From: Pomphorhynchus laevis
Taxonomy: Eukaryota > Acanthocephala > Palaeacanthocephala > Echinorhynchida > Pomphorhynchidae
Assembly (NCBI GenBank): GCA_012934845.2
Contig: WNNJ02001554.1
Span: 62,001-126,000, forward strand
DNA: 64,000 nucleotides
Direction: 5' to 3'
Shown: positions 61,660-64,000 of the stretch, one piece after another
How positions within the stretch are numbered: position 1 is the first letter of the stretch
How the letters are laid out: each line of letters opens with the position of its first letter
Translations under genes and position numbers: made by a program
The notes under the pieces: model-generated
The model's database searches: none
The model's input: only the letters and a program-made list of their open reading frames with translations
What the model was told of the DNA's origin: nothing

Positions 61660-64000
61660 AATGGACAACAAAGTGGGCAGCAAGGCTCATTACAAGTTGC
61701 GTCACAATCAGAAAAAGTAAATGTAGAGGGTACTTGCTATGGTTCATATGCCCTCTGACTCGGTCGTCGTCTTCAAGACGGAATCTTCCTCCAGATTTCG
61801 TTTAAAAGAAACCAGATTCGAGAATGCAACTGTTGAGTCAGCAAGGTGGTTTCAAGTATTAACGATTCGCTGGAAATATAGGGACGTTCGTTTGTAGCGT
61901 AATCGTTGTGTTTTTAGCATGAACTGATAACCACAAAGTGAGGTTATATCACACGTATGCATTAGTGATCTGAGTGGATAGCGATTGTCGTGTAAAATCT
62001 GCCAGGCTAGACGCAGGTCCGCCTAGTTGCGCAGATATCGAAGTGATCTCATTCCCAAACTCGAGAGCCGATCCTGATATTCCATATGTCTAACCGCTTT
62101 AACCATTTTAGAAGACACATTTCGGAAGGCACACGCTAGATTATTGCGTTCTCGTAAGGCGATTGGGTAACAGGCCGGCGAAGCACATCTGAGGATGCTC
62201 AAAATAAGTGCTTGTGAGATTGTTTTGAAGCATGAGATGTCAATATGAACAAGAGCTCGGTGAATCAGGCCGATGACTCTTCTCAATTTGGAACATGTAG
62301 TGTCAGTATGTAGACGGGTCGATAAGTTAGAACATACATAATCACCTGAATTCTTGTATGAGCTCGTCCTAAGAATAACACTGCTGTTCATATGATAAAT
62401 ATGAGCTGACTCGGCCGGACGTCTTAATATGCAAATGTAGGCACACTTTTTTAAATTGAATTTTAACCCTTTCAAAATCGACCAATCATTTATGGTGTTA
62501 ATATCATACTGCAAGATGTCTACATCTGAGTCCAAAACTATGGTGCGCCAAATTTTTTAAATCATCAGCATAGAGAACACACTCAGATCTAAGTTTAGGA
62601 ATGAGGCCGTTAATATATATGCTGAAAATAACTGAACCGAGTATAGTTCCCCGAGGTACTTCAATATTTGTAGGGAAGCGATCAGATAATTCGCCGTTTA
62701 CCCTTACGAAGCAATGACGGTCAGACAAGGTAGATATTGCGCAGTTTTTGAATTAAATTTACATGAAGGACTGTATAAAATGCCTAGAGAAGTCGAAGAA
62801 TATGGCGTCAATCGGAATGCCAAAATCATAATATTTGGTCCAGCTATCATGTGATAACAACAATTTCTATAGCGTTGAATAGCCTTTCCGAAAACCATGT
62901 TGTTCAGGGTCGAGGATATGGTTCGTTTCTAAGTGAGTGGTGACTTTTCGTAGAGGTAAGCGTTCCAGTACGCGACAGAAGACACATGTGAGGCAAATCG
63001 GTTTGTAGTTACCGATGTCGGAACGAGACCCCTGTTTAAATATGGGGCAGATAAGATAGTGCTTTCAGTCTTAGGGGATCATTCCTAGCACGAGTGTGGC
63101 ACAGAAGATATTATATAGAGGCAAGTATATAGTGCCAGCTAGGTTGCGAATATATGCTGACAGCAATAGATCCGGACCAGCACTTAATGTGCATTTCAGA
63201 CGGGACAACTCGCTGTACACTAAGTCAGATCTAATGAAGTTATCAAGGTCAGAAGTAGTATTAGCTACCAAATCATACGAACTTTCAGTTATTTGCGGTG
63301 GAGCATTCAGTGACGAATTCAGCGATGTGAAGTGTGCGCCGAATACATTCGCAATTTTCTTTAAGTCCAATACCAAATCACCTCGGCTGTTGAGAATAGA
63401 GGAGAACGTGTTAGCTATACGTTTTCTTGATCAAATGTATTTTAAGAGTGAGCCAGGGTCACGATGACATCGTTCGGACAAATTCGTTTCAAAGATTACT
63501 CTCGTACATCTTTTCAAGGATGTTACCCTGCTTCTATACTGTTGGTATTGCTCAAAACTAGAGTTACCTGCATTATAATTACAAAATGCCTTGCGTCGCT
63601 GAGCCAGTGTTTGTTAGAGTTTTTGATTAAACCAACGAGGAGATAAGCCGACGTCAGTTTGACGTACAATTGGGGCGTAGCGGGTAAGTACTGAATACAA
63701 AGTGTCTTTGAAAAAACAGTCAGGAGGGATCGATACCCACAATATCAGCATTAGGACACGAAACAGTAGAAAGGAACTCCTTTATTTTGTTGTAGTCGGC
63801 TTTAAAATGGTTGAATATGTTAACACAGGAATCATTGATAGGGGTACTAAGTCCAAGATCTATTAATAAGGTGACATGATCAGAACAACCAACTGGATCC
63901 AAGTGATTAACGCTAATGACAATATGTCCTGGATCAGACAAAACCAGATCAAGAAGAGAACGAGACGTAGAAGATATTATGGTAAATCCGTTGACATGTT
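61660..64000 (-). mobile_element. CR1-like LINE, decayed, leaves right edge
   Basis: Minus strand from the window edge: end of endonuclease (VNHLDPVGCSDHVTLLIDLG, 63890), SRLKCTLSAGPDLLLSAYIR (63190), NIEVPRGTILGSVIFSIYIN (62650), VLYADDLKNLAHH (62560), LKFNLKKCAYICIL, RALVHIDISCFKTISQA, SSLGMRSLRYLRN (62040), then SLYFQRIVNT.NHLADS (61880). It is 30-40% identical by eye to the intact LINE, so a different, older family. Several stops and frameshifts. 5' part outside the window. Confidence 0.85.

Noticed and set aside
63096-63467. Plus-strand 123-codon ORF
   Set aside because: Antisense to the RT region of the decayed CR1-like LINE.
1-64000. tRNA, rRNA or CRISPR features
   Set aside because: No tRNA cloverleaf signature, rRNA segment or regularly spaced repeat array was recognised; the locus is eukaryotic.

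Overview
The window is an AT-rich invertebrate metazoan locus. Introns follow GT-AG, host proteins are animal families (a polypeptide GalNAc-transferase, cyclophilin-RRM PPIL4, a Teashirt-like zinc-finger protein), and the rest is mostly retroelement debris. I cannot name the species. Seven introns of one gene fall into two sizes, 42-54 nt or more than 1.8 kb, and every long one carries inserted or foreign sequence.

Layout. 1-5.8 kb: AT-rich DNA with a deleted Naiad-type Penelope-like element (PLE) at the left edge and one doubtful terminal exon. 5.8-7.2 kb: single-exon Teashirt-like gene (+). 8.1-9.9 kb: tandem and inverted Naiad 3' ends split by a fold-back element. 10.3-13.4 kb: a long palindrome, then a Penelope-type PLE with flanking pseudo-LTRs. 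13.4-16.2 kb: a cluster of non-coding fold-back units sharing a covarying, pseudoknot-like motif. 16.5-17.6 kb: PPIL4 (-). 18.8-30.4 kb: LINE territory with an apparently intact CR1-like LINE (24.1-28.7 kb), a 5'-truncated sibling, and two copies of an L2/CR1-superclade LINE. 31.7 kb: small Gly/Tyr-rich gene (+). 33.8-36.4 kb: Jockey/I-type LINE remnant.

38.7-55.8 kb (-): a GalNAc-transferase gene, eight exons recovered by reading splice junctions and phases, including the whole three-repeat ricin-type lectin domain. Its long introns hold an EF-hand fragment, a retroelement tail, a broken Ty3/gypsy-like fossil, an RTE/BovB-like LINE and a near full-length but decayed Naiad. 56.2-64 kb: two or three decayed CR1-like LINE copies, one leaving the right edge.

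Most notable: (i) PLE families of two architectures, canonical C-terminal GIY-YIG and permuted N-terminal GIY-YIG; (ii) hammerhead-like core strings (CTGATGA and GAAAC on the two sides of one stem) in the Naiad terminus and, independently, in the 13.4-16.2 kb fold-back family; (iii) the covarying stem of that family, which looks like a selected structured RNA; and (iv) a same-strand EF-hand fragment nested inside the GalNAc-transferase gene.
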